Assembly (NCBI GenBank): GCA_964528845.1
Contig: CAZGVE010000014.1
Coordinates: 1 to 64,000 of the forward strand
From: FEN-1191 sp964528845
GTDB lineage: Bacteria > Pseudomonadota > Gammaproteobacteria > Steroidobacterales > Steroidobacteraceae
Length of the DNA stretch: 64,000 nucleotides
Direction: 5' to 3'
Program-made: the position numbers and the translations under genes
The notes under the pieces: generated by a model
Database searches by the model: none
Seen by the model: the letters and a program-made list of their open reading frames with translations, nothing else
What the model was told of the DNA's origin: nothing
Shown here: piece by piece, positions 15,855-23,841 of the stretch
Layout: each line of letters begins with the position of its first letter
How positions within the stretch are numbered: position 1 is the first letter of the stretch

Positions 15855-16988
15855 TCAGGCGCTGGCGGCAGGAGGCGCGGCCAGGCGCACCTGCAGCGTC
15901 TTGCGCAGGTAGTTGACGTTCGCGGCGAGTGTGTCACCGATGCTGCCGCCGCCGTCGCCCGGCCTTGGCGCATCGACGTCCACCATGACCCAACCCTTCC
16001 ATTTCCGTTCGCGTATCACCTGGAAGATACCGGGGAAATCCACTCCGCCGTAGGCCCCCATCGTGCCCCAGATATTGCCGCTGGAATAGTCCTGCGGCGG
16101 GGGAGTGGACTTGTTGCCGCGATACTTCGCGTAGGTATCCTTCAGGTGGAACTCGGCGATTCGCGGCAGGAATTCCTTGACCATCTGCACGACGTCCATA
16201 CCGCCGAGCACGTTATGTCCCGTATCGAGCGTCAGCCACACATAGCGCGGATCGGTGAGTTCCATGACGCGGCGGAACTCATGTTCGCGCTCCATCGGTC
16301 CCCAGATATGCGGATGCGGGCCCAGACGCACGCCATGGGCACTGGTCTGTCGGCCGATCTCGTTGAGCGTATCGGCAAGCTTCTTGAGTTGATCGTCGCT
16401 GGGTCCACCCGGCGGGCGGCCGCCGAGGTTGGTCTTCCAATGGTCACAGCCCGCAGGCGCCAGAAAATCGCGCGCAAAGCTCACCATGTCCCGGACCAGC
16501 TGGTCATGCCCTTCCTCGCCAAGCCAGGGAAAAGGGCCGGTGCCAAAGGGAGATGCGGCGGCCGCGGCGCCGCCAGCGGCTGGAGCGGCCGGGGCAGGCG
16601 CCGGGCCCCGCCGCGGCAGATCCCCGACATCCACCAGCGTGACGCCCGCCAGGTCGCACAGGCGCTTGAGCGCCAGCGGTTGATCGATGTACGGGGCGGC
16701 CTGATCCGAATACGGCTCCAGCCCCTGGAATCCATAGCGCTTCACGTCCGCCAGAATGCGCGGAATATCCGTGATGTTCTTCATGCGCCCGTTGGACCAT
16801 TCACCCCAGGTCGAACCAGTGATTCCGAAGCGGATATCGGGATTGACCGGGTCGAGCGCGTGGGAGTCCGCGGCCCAGACGCGAGCGATGCCGACGCTGC
16901 CGATTGCGGCCGCCGCGCCCGAACACGCCAGCGCCGAGCTCAGGAAGTCCCGCCGGTTCACGGGGCGATTTGCGTGATCTGCATCCAT
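15855..16988 (-). CDS. Tat-exported sugar isomerase/epimerase-like TIM barrel (paralogue 1)
   Basis: The 377-residue protein carries a twin-arginine signal (NRRDFL at 11-16, then a hydrophobic Ala-rich stretch) and a xylose-isomerase-like TIM barrel. Candidate metal ligands are a Glu in GLEPYSD, Asp/His in LDTGHNVLGG, His in EFHLKDTYAKYRG and Asp in VDVDAPRPGDG. The equivalents are kept in the paralogue at 20521-21612. Periplasmic members of this superfamily are unusual for true sugar-phosphate isomerases; some act on 3-keto-glycosides. It heads a leftward operon with the cytochrome c and PQQ genes. Confidence 0.85.
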   Translation of the reverse strand: MDADHANRPVNRRDFLSSALACSGAAAAIGSVGIARVWAADSHALDPVNPDIRFGITGSTWGEWSNGRMKNITDIPRILADVKRYGFQGLEPYSDQAAPYIDQPLALKRLCDLAGVTLVDVGDLPRRGPAPAPAAPAAGGAAAAASPFGTGPFPWLGEEGHDQLVRDMVSFARDFLAPAGCDHWKTNLGGRPPGGPSDDQLKKLADTLNEIGRQTSAHGVRLGPHPHIWGPMEREHEFRRVMELTDPRYVWLTLDTGHNVLGGMDVVQMVKEFLPRIAEFHLKDTYAKYRGNKSTPPPQDYSSGNIWGTMGAYGGVDFPGIFQVIRERKWKGWVMVDVDAPRPGDGGGSIGDTLAANVNYLRKTLQVRLAAPPAASA

Positions 16989-17088
16989 GGACAGTGCTCC
17001 CCTTGTAGTTATTCAGCGCTCGCGGCTCCGCCGCCGCGCCGGCCCACCCACCTGCCGGAATTTTAAGACAAAAACGGATTGCGACCCA

Positions 17089-17104
17089 GCGGCCCGAGGG
17101 CCGC
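17089..17104 (-). terminator. Hairpin after the GMC oxidoreductase gene
   Basis: GCGGCCC and GGGCCGC pair with a minimal GA loop 24 bases past the GMC stop. On the - strand a run of five T follows 12 bases later, so this is a plausible but not ideal intrinsic terminator separating the GMC operon from the next leftward operon. Confidence 0.45.
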
Positions 17105-17127
17105 CAGCGACACGGCCACGTCCGGCG

Positions 17128-18792
17128 TCAGATCGTCACGTTGCCGGCCTTTGCTGCCCTGACCAGGTGATCGGCCGCGCGGTAGGCCAAGGCCGAAATC
17201 GTCATGGTCGGGTGGTTGCGGCCGCCGGTGACGAAGCTGCTGCCGTCCACTATGAACAGGTTCGGCACGTCGTGCGCACGGTGGTACTTGTTCACGACCG
17301 ACCTGGACGGATCGTTGCCCATCCGGCAGGTACCGCGGGAATGCGCGCCGCCACGGCTGTCAGAGACCTGATCGCGCCAGATCTCGGTCGCGCCTGCCGC
17401 CTGCAGCACGTCCACCGACCGGTCGATGAAGAACTGCATCGCCTTGAAGTCGTTCTCATGACTGCTCGAGGTGATGCGCATCGCCGGCAGTCCCCAGGCG
17501 TCCTTGACGTCCGGATCCAGATCGACCCGATTGGTTTCGACCGGCAGCTGCGAGATGAAGTTGGAAACATCGAGGCGGTGGTTGGCCTGCGTAAGGAGCG
17601 CCTTCTTGTAGCCCGCACCCCAGCTCGGCGCATTGTGCGCGCCGCGCAGCCCGTATTCGATCGGAGTCGTGAACCCGCGCGCGGTCATGCGGCCGCCGCC
17701 GTAGAAGCCGCGCTTCTGCGCATCGTTCGGCACGTAGTCGACGATGGCCGCACCGGTGACGCAACCCTTGTACTCGTTGAGCGGATGCTCGAACAGGCCG
17801 GAAGCGCCGCCACCATTGCCGCTCATCAGGTACCGCCCGACCACGCCGCTGGAATTCGCGAGCCCGTTCGGAAAGCGCTTCGAGCTCGACAGCAGCAACA
17901 GGCGCGGCGTCTCGGTGCCGTTGGCGCTGAGCACGACCACCTTGGCCTTCTGGAACTGCTCGCGCTGCTGGTCGTCGAAGTAGACCGCGCCGGTGACCTT
18001 GCCGGCATCATTCACCGAGATCTCGCGCACATAGCTGTTCGCGCGGATCTCGCAGCGGTTGGTCTTCTCGGCAATCGGCAGCAGCGCCACGGCCGAGCTG
18101 GAGCGGGCCTTCACCTGGCAGCCGAAGCCCGAGCACATGCCGCATTGAATGCAGGCCGCGCGTCCGTTGTACGGCTCGGTAATGATTGCCGCGACGTTCG
18201 GTACCACGGTAAGTCCGAGCTTGGAGGCGGCGACCTTGAACAGTGCGCCAGAGCTCTTCAAGGGCAGCGCCTTCAACGGGTACGGCTTCGACATCGGTGC
18301 CATGAATGGCGTATCGACCCGCTCGCCGCTGATGCCGAGTTCCCATTCCGCCTGCGTGTAGTAGGGCTCGAGTTCCTCGTAGGAGATCGGCCAGTCGGCG
18401 ACGCCGGTGCCGGCGATCGTGCCGAAGCGGCTGGCCTCGTTGAACTCCCACGGCAGGTGCCGCCAGCTGCTGCCACCATACGTCACCGTTCCGCCACCAA
18501 CCACGCAGCCATAAGTATGGTTTCCGGGGACGGCTTTTTCGGAGGCATTGCGGCGGAACGTGTTGCGCTGCTTTTTCGGGTCGCTCATCATCGCGTCAGC
18601 TGCGTCCGGGTGCCGGTTCAGCAGCTCGTCCTTGTTGAAATCCTGCTCATGTCCGTAGGCGCCCCACGGACCCTGCTCGAGCACGACGACCGAGAATCCC
18701 GCGACCGACAGCTGCTTGGCCATCACGGCACCGCCGGCACCTGAACCGATGACCAGGAAGTCGACCTCAGTGGAGGGTGAGTATTTGATCAT
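17128..18792 (-). CDS. GMC-family FAD oxidoreductase, large subunit of a sugar/glycoside dehydrogenase
   Basis: The 554-residue protein has an FAD-binding GSGAGG at 17-22, the glucose-methanol-choline pattern YGGSSW near 105-110, and C-terminal catalytic motifs HSRGTCRMG and GGRNHPTMT. Cys 214, 217, 220 and 225 (CIQCGMCSGFGC) resemble the iron-sulfur-binding patch of FAD glucose dehydrogenases and glucoside 3-dehydrogenases. There is no signal peptide, but the gene starts 15 bases after a Tat-exported small subunit, so hitch-hiker export is likely. Electrons would pass to a cytochrome c. Gene content fits oxidation of a sugar C3 (or C1/C2) hydroxyl; the position is inference. Confidence 0.88.
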   Translation of the reverse strand: MIKYSPSTEVDFLVIGSGAGGAVMAKQLSVAGFSVVVLEQGPWGAYGHEQDFNKDELLNRHPDAADAMMSDPKKQRNTFRRNASEKAVPGNHTYGCVVGGGTVTYGGSSWRHLPWEFNEASRFGTIAGTGVADWPISYEELEPYYTQAEWELGISGERVDTPFMAPMSKPYPLKALPLKSSGALFKVAASKLGLTVVPNVAAIITEPYNGRAACIQCGMCSGFGCQVKARSSSAVALLPIAEKTNRCEIRANSYVREISVNDAGKVTGAVYFDDQQREQFQKAKVVVLSANGTETPRLLLLSSSKRFPNGLANSSGVVGRYLMSGNGGGASGLFEHPLNEYKGCVTGAAIVDYVPNDAQKRGFYGGGRMTARGFTTPIEYGLRGAHNAPSWGAGYKKALLTQANHRLDVSNFISQLPVETNRVDLDPDVKDAWGLPAMRITSSSHENDFKAMQFFIDRSVDVLQAAGATEIWRDQVSDSRGGAHSRGTCRMGNDPSRSVVNKYHRAHDVPNLFIVDGSSFVTGGRNHPTMTISALAYRAADHLVRAAKAGNVTI

Positions 18793-18807
18793 TGAGATGC
18801 TCCCTGT

Positions 18808-19359
18808 CTAGCGGTCGTAGTAGCCGAAGGGCGGCTTGAACGCGAGCGTGTCTTCGAAGCCGATCAGGTGCCAGCCCACCTTGTCGAAGTTGCCGCCATG
18901 CTTCGGGCTCGCGAACATGCCCATGATCGTGTGATCGCGCACCTGCTTGAAGAACGGCGTGGTCTCGATTGCCGTCAGAACCTGGATCTGCTGGGCGGAA
19001 GTCAACGCCGAGAACGTCATCGCGCCGGGGACCAGTTCCCTGGACTTGGACTGCAGGTCCTGAATGCCCTGCGTGTAGAGCGGCTGCGCGTCCTGCGCAA
19101 AACTCGTCAGCGAGCGATCGATGAAGTGCACCACCCGCGCCTCGCGGGCGCCCGGCGTGTCGTCGGTCGGGAAGATCTGCGCCGACATGGCTTCGATCTC
19201 GGCCGCCTGCCCGTCGGAAAAGAACGCGAATTGGGCGGACTGGTGCGCCATCTGCTGGGCCTGCACCACGGCCGGCCAGTTCAGGGCGATCCACGCCGTA
19301 CTGACACCGGTCATGGAACTGACCAGGAATTGTCGTCGGGTAGTGTCTTCAGCGCTCAT
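18808..19359 (-). CDS. Gluconate 2-dehydrogenase subunit 3-like protein, Tat-exported
   Basis: The 183-residue protein begins with a twin-arginine signal (TTRRQFLVSS then a hydrophobic segment) and continues with the subunit-3 fold (EIEAMSAQIFPTDDTPGAREA, VVHFIDRSL, and the end KPPFGYYDR). In gluconate, sorbitol and glucoside dehydrogenases this small subunit carries the FAD subunit through the Tat pathway and stabilises it. It precedes the GMC gene by 15 bases. The start at 19359 has a strong GAGGAG; a longer frame to 19749 is a shadow of the NHL gene. Confidence 0.9.
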   Translation of the reverse strand: MSAEDTTRRQFLVSSMTGVSTAWIALNWPAVVQAQQMAHQSAQFAFFSDGQAAEIEAMSAQIFPTDDTPGAREARVVHFIDRSLTSFAQDAQPLYTQGIQDLQSKSRELVPGAMTFSALTSAQQIQVLTAIETTPFFKQVRDHTIMGMFASPKHGGNFDKVGWHLIGFEDTLAFKPPFGYYDR

Positions 19360-19369
19360 GGCTCGCTCC

Positions 19370-20389
19370 TCAGGGCTGACGTTTGGCGTATCGGGTAATA
19401 CCGTGGGGTGGGGAGTTGACCGCTCCGTACATCGTGCCGCCGGCATCGACGACGACTCCCTCGCCGGCCGAATCATCCGGCACGAACGCCGTCGGCTGTC
19501 CGCTGCGGATGCTGCCGATCCAGACGCCCTTGTGCCAGCCCGGGTGGACGGTCTCGTTGGAATCGGCATCGATCGCGTACAGCGTGTCCTTCTTATCCAC
19601 ATAGAAGCCGGCCGGACGCCCGAATTGGGTCCACTGGTCCAGGAACTTGCCATCCTGATCGAAGATCTGGATGCGCGAGTTGCCCCGGTCGGCGACGAAC
19701 AAGCGCCCGTGCGAATCGAACGCCAGCGCATGCGGATTGCTGAATTCACTGGGTCCGCTTCCCGCCTGACCCCATTGTTTGATGAATTTCCCGTCCTTGG
19801 AGAATTTCACGATCCGCGGCACGCTGCCGGCGGGTATCGTGTTCGGGATTGCGGTGTGGCCGTCGGCGACGAAGATATCGCCGTTGGGAGCGGTGATCAC
19901 ATCAGCCGGTGCCTGGAAATGGCTCTCGTCGCTGCCCCGGACGCCGGCGGTGCCGAGGCGCAGCAGCACCTTGCCTTGCGGGCTCAGTTCGATGACCTGC
20001 ACGCCGCGGGTTCCGTCCTTGCTCGTGGCCCCGTCCGTGACCCAGATGTTGCCGTGGCGATCGACGTGCAGTCCGTGCGGAAATACGAACAGTCCAGCAC
20101 CGATGCTGCGGATCGGCTTGCCCGTCGCCGTGTCCAGGAGATTGACGGGCGGGATGTCGGAACCATCGCAACTGTTGACGCCGCAGCGATCGATGGCCCA
20201 GATTTCATCGTGCGGACCGCGCTTCACGGCGGCGCTCGATCCCCAGGGGCCGGCCCCGGCGGGTTTGGCCCACTGGTATTCGGGCGCCTGGAAGGGATCT
20301 GGCAGCCCGGAGATGGGAGCGTCCGCCGCGCACGCCCACGCGGCCGGCAGCGCACACAGCGCGGTCAGCGCTAACCAGGATTTCGCCAT
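19370..20389 (-). CDS. Exported NHL/six-bladed beta-propeller protein (paralogue 2)
   Basis: The 339-residue product has a signal peptide (MAKSWLALTALCALPAAWACA) and repeated NHL blades (GLHVDRHGNIWVTDGA, ADVITAPNGDIFVADGH, ALAFDSHGRLFVADRGNSRIQIFDQDG). It is distantly related to the propeller at 12397-13545. Only 10 bases separate it from the small-subunit gene, so it belongs to the GMC operon and may be a substrate-handling or lactonase/lyase-like component. The catalytic role is unproven. A GGGGGG tract precedes ATG 20389; an upstream in-frame start has no signal-like sequence. Confidence 0.85.
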   Translation of the reverse strand: MAKSWLALTALCALPAAWACAADAPISGLPDPFQAPEYQWAKPAGAGPWGSSAAVKRGPHDEIWAIDRCGVNSCDGSDIPPVNLLDTATGKPIRSIGAGLFVFPHGLHVDRHGNIWVTDGATSKDGTRGVQVIELSPQGKVLLRLGTAGVRGSDESHFQAPADVITAPNGDIFVADGHTAIPNTIPAGSVPRIVKFSKDGKFIKQWGQAGSGPSEFSNPHALAFDSHGRLFVADRGNSRIQIFDQDGKFLDQWTQFGRPAGFYVDKKDTLYAIDADSNETVHPGWHKGVWIGSIRSGQPTAFVPDDSAGEGVVVDAGGTMYGAVNSPPHGITRYAKRQP

Positions 20390-20450
20390 CAACACCCCCC
20401 AACAAATAGGACGGCACGCTAGCACCGGGCTCGCAAGCCGTCAAAGCCCA

Positions 20451-20484
20451 GCTCGCCGGCAGCGCAGCCGGGCGGCGGGCGAGC
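20451..20484 (-). terminator. Hairpin downstream of the second TIM-barrel gene
   Basis: GCTCGCC (20451-20457) pairs with GGCGAGC (20478-20484), with a second small stem possible in the loop. It lies in the 131-base gap after the TIM-barrel stop. No clear T run follows, so readthrough into the NHL-GMC operon is possible. Confidence 0.3.
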
Positions 20485-20520
20485 CTTTCGAGCCCGGTGG
20501 GTGGCGCCGGCTTCAGCTCT

Positions 20521-21612
20521 TCAGGCCACCGGTGGCAGCTTGATGCCGAGCACGTCCCGGAGGTAATTGATGTTGTGCGAGAAATAATCGTCCACGGCCA
20601 GATCGAAGCTGAGATTGCCGCCGATCGCATCGAAGCCGTCGTCGCCTTTCCGCGGTCCATCGACGTCGAACACCGCCCAACCCTTGAAGTGGCGTTCGCG
20701 CAGCACCTGGAACACGCCCGCGAAGTCCACGCCGCCGCCGCCGAAATTGTGATAGACGCTGGCGGCCCGGTGCATCTCCTGGGTAGGCGTCTCGGTATTG
20801 CCACGGTACTTCGCGTACGTATCCTTTAGATGGATTTCGGCGATCCGCGGGAAATAGTCCTTCACGATCTGCACGGCGTCGCCGCCGCCCAGCGTCAGAT
20901 GCCCGAGATCGGCAGTCATCCACACGTACTTGGGATCGGTCAGCTCCATGACGCGGCGCATGTCCTTTTCGCGCTCGAGCGGACCCCAGATGTGCGGATG
21001 CGGCGCCAGCCGGATGCCCATCGCGAGTGTCTGGCGGCCGATCTGGTTGAGGGTGTCGGCGAGCCGCTTGAGCTGCTCGTCGGTCGGGCCTCCCGGGGGG
21101 CGGGCGCCCATGTTGACCTTCCAGTGATCGGCGCCGAGGGGCTGCAGGAAATCGCGCGCAAACGCGACATGATCAGCAATGGTTTTCGGGATCTGCTCCG
21201 GGTCGATGAAGTTCGTCGACTGACCTTTCTCGCCGTTCGAGGCATCGACGAAGGTGATGCCGGCCTGGTCGAACAGCTTCTTCAGGCCCTGCGGATTGCT
21301 GCGCCACACCTCGATTTCCGTGCCATAGGGCTCGATGCCCTGCAGGCCGTATGCGGCAACGCGTGGGATCCAGTAGGCCAGGTCATGGGCCTTGTCGGGG
21401 GCAACGCCGCCGCCACCCCAGATCGAGCTGGTGGTGCCGAACAGTATGTCGGGATTGAGCGGATCGAGCGGCAGGTGCTTGATTTTCTTATCCGCTGCCC
21501 AGGCGGTTGCCGAGCCGAATACGCCCGCTGCCGCGGCCGCGCCGCCCACGGACAGGGCAGATTTCATGAAATCGCGTCGCGCAGTGCTGCGCAGATCCGT
21601 ACTTCCGGCCAT
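20521..21612 (-). CDS. Tat-exported sugar isomerase/epimerase-like TIM barrel (paralogue 2)
   Basis: The 363-residue protein has a twin-arginine signal (ARRDFMKS at 11-18) and the same TIM barrel as the product at 15855-16988: shared blocks include RPPGGP, RLxPHPHIWGP, RVMELTDP and HLKDTYAKYRG. The putative metal ligands (Glu in GIEPYGTE, Asp/His in ADLGHLTLGG, His in EIHLKD, Asp in FDVDGPRKGD) are retained. It probably acts on the oxidised sugar made by the GMC enzyme encoded downstream on the same strand. ATG 21612 is chosen because it places the Tat motif near the N-terminus. Confidence 0.88.
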   Translation of the reverse strand: MAGSTDLRSTARRDFMKSALSVGGAAAAAGVFGSATAWAADKKIKHLPLDPLNPDILFGTTSSIWGGGGVAPDKAHDLAYWIPRVAAYGLQGIEPYGTEIEVWRSNPQGLKKLFDQAGITFVDASNGEKGQSTNFIDPEQIPKTIADHVAFARDFLQPLGADHWKVNMGARPPGGPTDEQLKRLADTLNQIGRQTLAMGIRLAPHPHIWGPLEREKDMRRVMELTDPKYVWMTADLGHLTLGGGDAVQIVKDYFPRIAEIHLKDTYAKYRGNTETPTQEMHRAASVYHNFGGGGVDFAGVFQVLRERHFKGWAVFDVDGPRKGDDGFDAIGGNLSFDLAVDDYFSHNINYLRDVLGIKLPPVA

Positions 21613-21829
21613 GTGGATGCTCCCCCTGAAGGAATGGTTTTTCGAATTCTCGGGTGGTCGCGTAGGCGACTCGCCCGGCCGCGGCGGCGATGATTGGGCG
21701 CGTTTGTGCCCGAAGTCAAGAGCCCGCATCGGTCGCGCGCCTGCGGCTTGATTTACAGGGCTGGGTGGAAATGCGACAGTGCTCCGAACACGGCGCGGGC
21801 GGGACGGGCGGACAAGGGCGGGGGAATCC

Positions 21830-22798
21830 ATGCGTACCACGGCTACGGCCGCGCTTGCGGGCGTGGCAGGAATCTTCCTATTGGTGGTTGCATTGCTGGC
21901 GCCGCCGGCGCGGGCGCAGCAGAGCGCGCCGAACGTGCAGTTCGCCTGGAGTCCGAAGCTGGACGCGTTGCCGGGCTACGGCTCCAACAAGCCTGTTACG
22001 CGACTGCGGGAGGTATTGGCCGCGCACCAGGGCCAGGCCCACTGGCGGGAAGACGTCGTCGAGACGCAGCGCTGGGATGCCCACTGGATTCAGATGGCAC
22101 CGGGCGAGAAGACCCGTGCACAGTTCTATGGAGATGACCGCACCGTGTGGGTCGTCTGGGGCGGGAGGATCCGGTTCACGATCGCCGGCCAGCAGCCATT
22201 TGTCGCCGCCAAGGGCTTCATCGTCCAGGCGCCGGCGCGCGTCGCGTACCGCCTGGAGACGGTCGGCGATGAGCCCTCGCTGCGCTTCGAGGTCACGCAC
22301 GCGGGCCGCGAGCCGCTGTTTCCGGCAGACGACGGTGCTCCGGCTCCTCCCGACAGACCTGACGTTCACTACATCAAGATCAGCTCGCCGACCCCGCCGG
22401 CCGTCTACTCAGGCGTGAACCGGCCCTACGTCGATTTCCTCAAGGACGTCGTAGCCGCCGATCCAACGCATGGACCGAAGGACGGCTCGACCGTTCGCGA
22501 TGATGACATGTACGTCAACATCATCCGCGGCCAGGGTGTACCGCTGCCCCCGGAGACGAACCGCGGTCACTACCATGTCGCGGTGGACGAATTCTGGTTC
22601 ATCCTGGAAGGCAGGATGGACTATCTGTTCGAAGGGGTGGGACTGGTAACCGCCGATGCCGGCGACGTGGCGTTCACGCCGCCCTACCGGTGGCATCGCG
22701 CCAGCTGGCACGAGGGGCAGATGGACACGCGGTTGTCCTTCAACAACCGGCCCGGACTGTTCCACAACTTCGGCGAGCACGCGAACGCGCGGCAATAG
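21830..22798 (+). CDS. Exported two-domain cupin (paralogue 2)
   Basis: The 322-residue protein has a signal peptide (to ARAQ near 30) and two cupin-like halves, with MAPGEKTRAQFYGDDRTVWVVWGG in the first and GHYHVAVDEFWFILEGRMDYLFEG plus RWHRASWHEGQMDTR in the second. It is similar throughout to the next gene and to 10706-11701. The second half keeps His-x-His and Glu residues that could bind a metal. It is read divergently from the TIM-barrel gene. ATG 21830 follows GGGGGAA. No reaction is assignable. Confidence 0.82.
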   Translation: MRTTATAALAGVAGIFLLVVALLAPPARAQQSAPNVQFAWSPKLDALPGYGSNKPVTRLREVLAAHQGQAHWREDVVETQRWDAHWIQMAPGEKTRAQFYGDDRTVWVVWGGRIRFTIAGQQPFVAAKGFIVQAPARVAYRLETVGDEPSLRFEVTHAGREPLFPADDGAPAPPDRPDVHYIKISSPTPPAVYSGVNRPYVDFLKDVVAADPTHGPKDGSTVRDDDMYVNIIRGQGVPLPPETNRGHYHVAVDEFWFILEGRMDYLFEGVGLVTADAGDVAFTPPYRWHRASWHEGQMDTRLSFNNRPGLFHNFGEHANARQ

Positions 22799-22820
22799 CG
22801 CGTCCGACTGGGGAATCGAC

Positions 22821-23759
22821 ATGCGTATTTCGGGTCCTTTATTCGCCGGCATGCTCGCAATGTGCGCGCTGCCTGTCGTTGCGCAGCAGGATCATGTGTG
22901 GATGGCATGGGCACCCAAACCTACGGTCCTGCCAGACTATGGCGCAAACAAGCCCGTGACGCGCCTCCCGGAGGTCCGGGCCGCGCACCAGGGGAAGGAC
23001 AGCTGGAGTCAAGACGTCGTCGTGACGCGCCGCTTCACAGCGCGGTGGATCCAGATGGCACCTGGGGAGACGACCCGCGAGCAGTTCTGGGGTGATGATC
23101 GGACCGTATGGGTCGTATGGGGCGGCCAGATCCGCTTTCACATCCAGGGCCAGCAGCCGTTCGTGGCTGGCAAGGGTTTCCTGGTTCAGGTTCCCTATCG
23201 CGTCCCTTACAGTCTCGAAACCGTCGGCGATCAGCCCGCGCTGCGCTTCGAGGTCACCCATACCGGTCGCCTGCCGTCCTACCCCGCGAATCACGACGAG
23301 CCGCAGCCGCCGAGCCTGCCAGGCGTGCACTACATCCGGATCAGCCGCGATCTGTCGATGGACCGCTACGACGAGCGCAATCGCATGGTCGTGGATTTCT
23401 TCAAGGACGTAGTCGCGAAATATCCGAACGGCGCTCCACCACAGCCGCTGTTCACCGACTTCGACGATGGCCTGGTCGACATCATCCGGGGCCAGGGCGT
23501 GCCGACCCCGCCGGAGAGCAATCGCGGCCATTTTCATATCGGCAACGACGAATTCTGGTTCATCCTCGAGGGCAAGTGCGACTACCTGATCGAGGGGGTA
23601 GGGCTGTTGACGGCGAATCAGGGCGATATCGTGTTCGTGCCGCCGAGCCGCTGGCATCGCGCCAGCTGGCATGAGGGGCAGATGGACACGAGGCTGTCGT
23701 TCAATACGCGCCCGAGCATGCTGCACAACTACGGCGCAGACGCGAACGGACGCCAATAG
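22821..23759 (+). CDS. Exported two-domain cupin (paralogue 3)
   Basis: The 312-residue product starts with a signal peptide (MRISGPLFAGMLAMCALPVVAQ) and matches the preceding gene along its whole length, including NKPVTRL, VWVVWGGQIRF, GQQPFVAGKGF and RWHRASWHEGQMDTRLSF. The second cupin half has GHFHIGNDEFWFILEG. It starts 22 bases after its tandem partner, so the two are co-transcribed. Local duplication plus a third copy 10 kb away points to functional diversification within the island. Confidence 0.82.
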   Translation: MRISGPLFAGMLAMCALPVVAQQDHVWMAWAPKPTVLPDYGANKPVTRLPEVRAAHQGKDSWSQDVVVTRRFTARWIQMAPGETTREQFWGDDRTVWVVWGGQIRFHIQGQQPFVAGKGFLVQVPYRVPYSLETVGDQPALRFEVTHTGRLPSYPANHDEPQPPSLPGVHYIRISRDLSMDRYDERNRMVVDFFKDVVAKYPNGAPPQPLFTDFDDGLVDIIRGQGVPTPPESNRGHFHIGNDEFWFILEGKCDYLIEGVGLLTANQGDIVFVPPSRWHRASWHEGQMDTRLSFNTRPSMLHNYGADANGRQ

Positions 23760-23841
23760 GGTCGGCGCGGGCCCACGCGCGTCTTTCGGGGTCCGAACGC
23801 ACCTGCACCATCGCGCGCTGCTGCTCATCGCCATCGCCTGC

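Noticed and set aside
23671..23841. Upstream ATG at 23671 as start of the AcvB-like gene
   Set aside because: It would overlap the cupin gene by 89 bases and add an Arg-rich leader typical of shadow translation.
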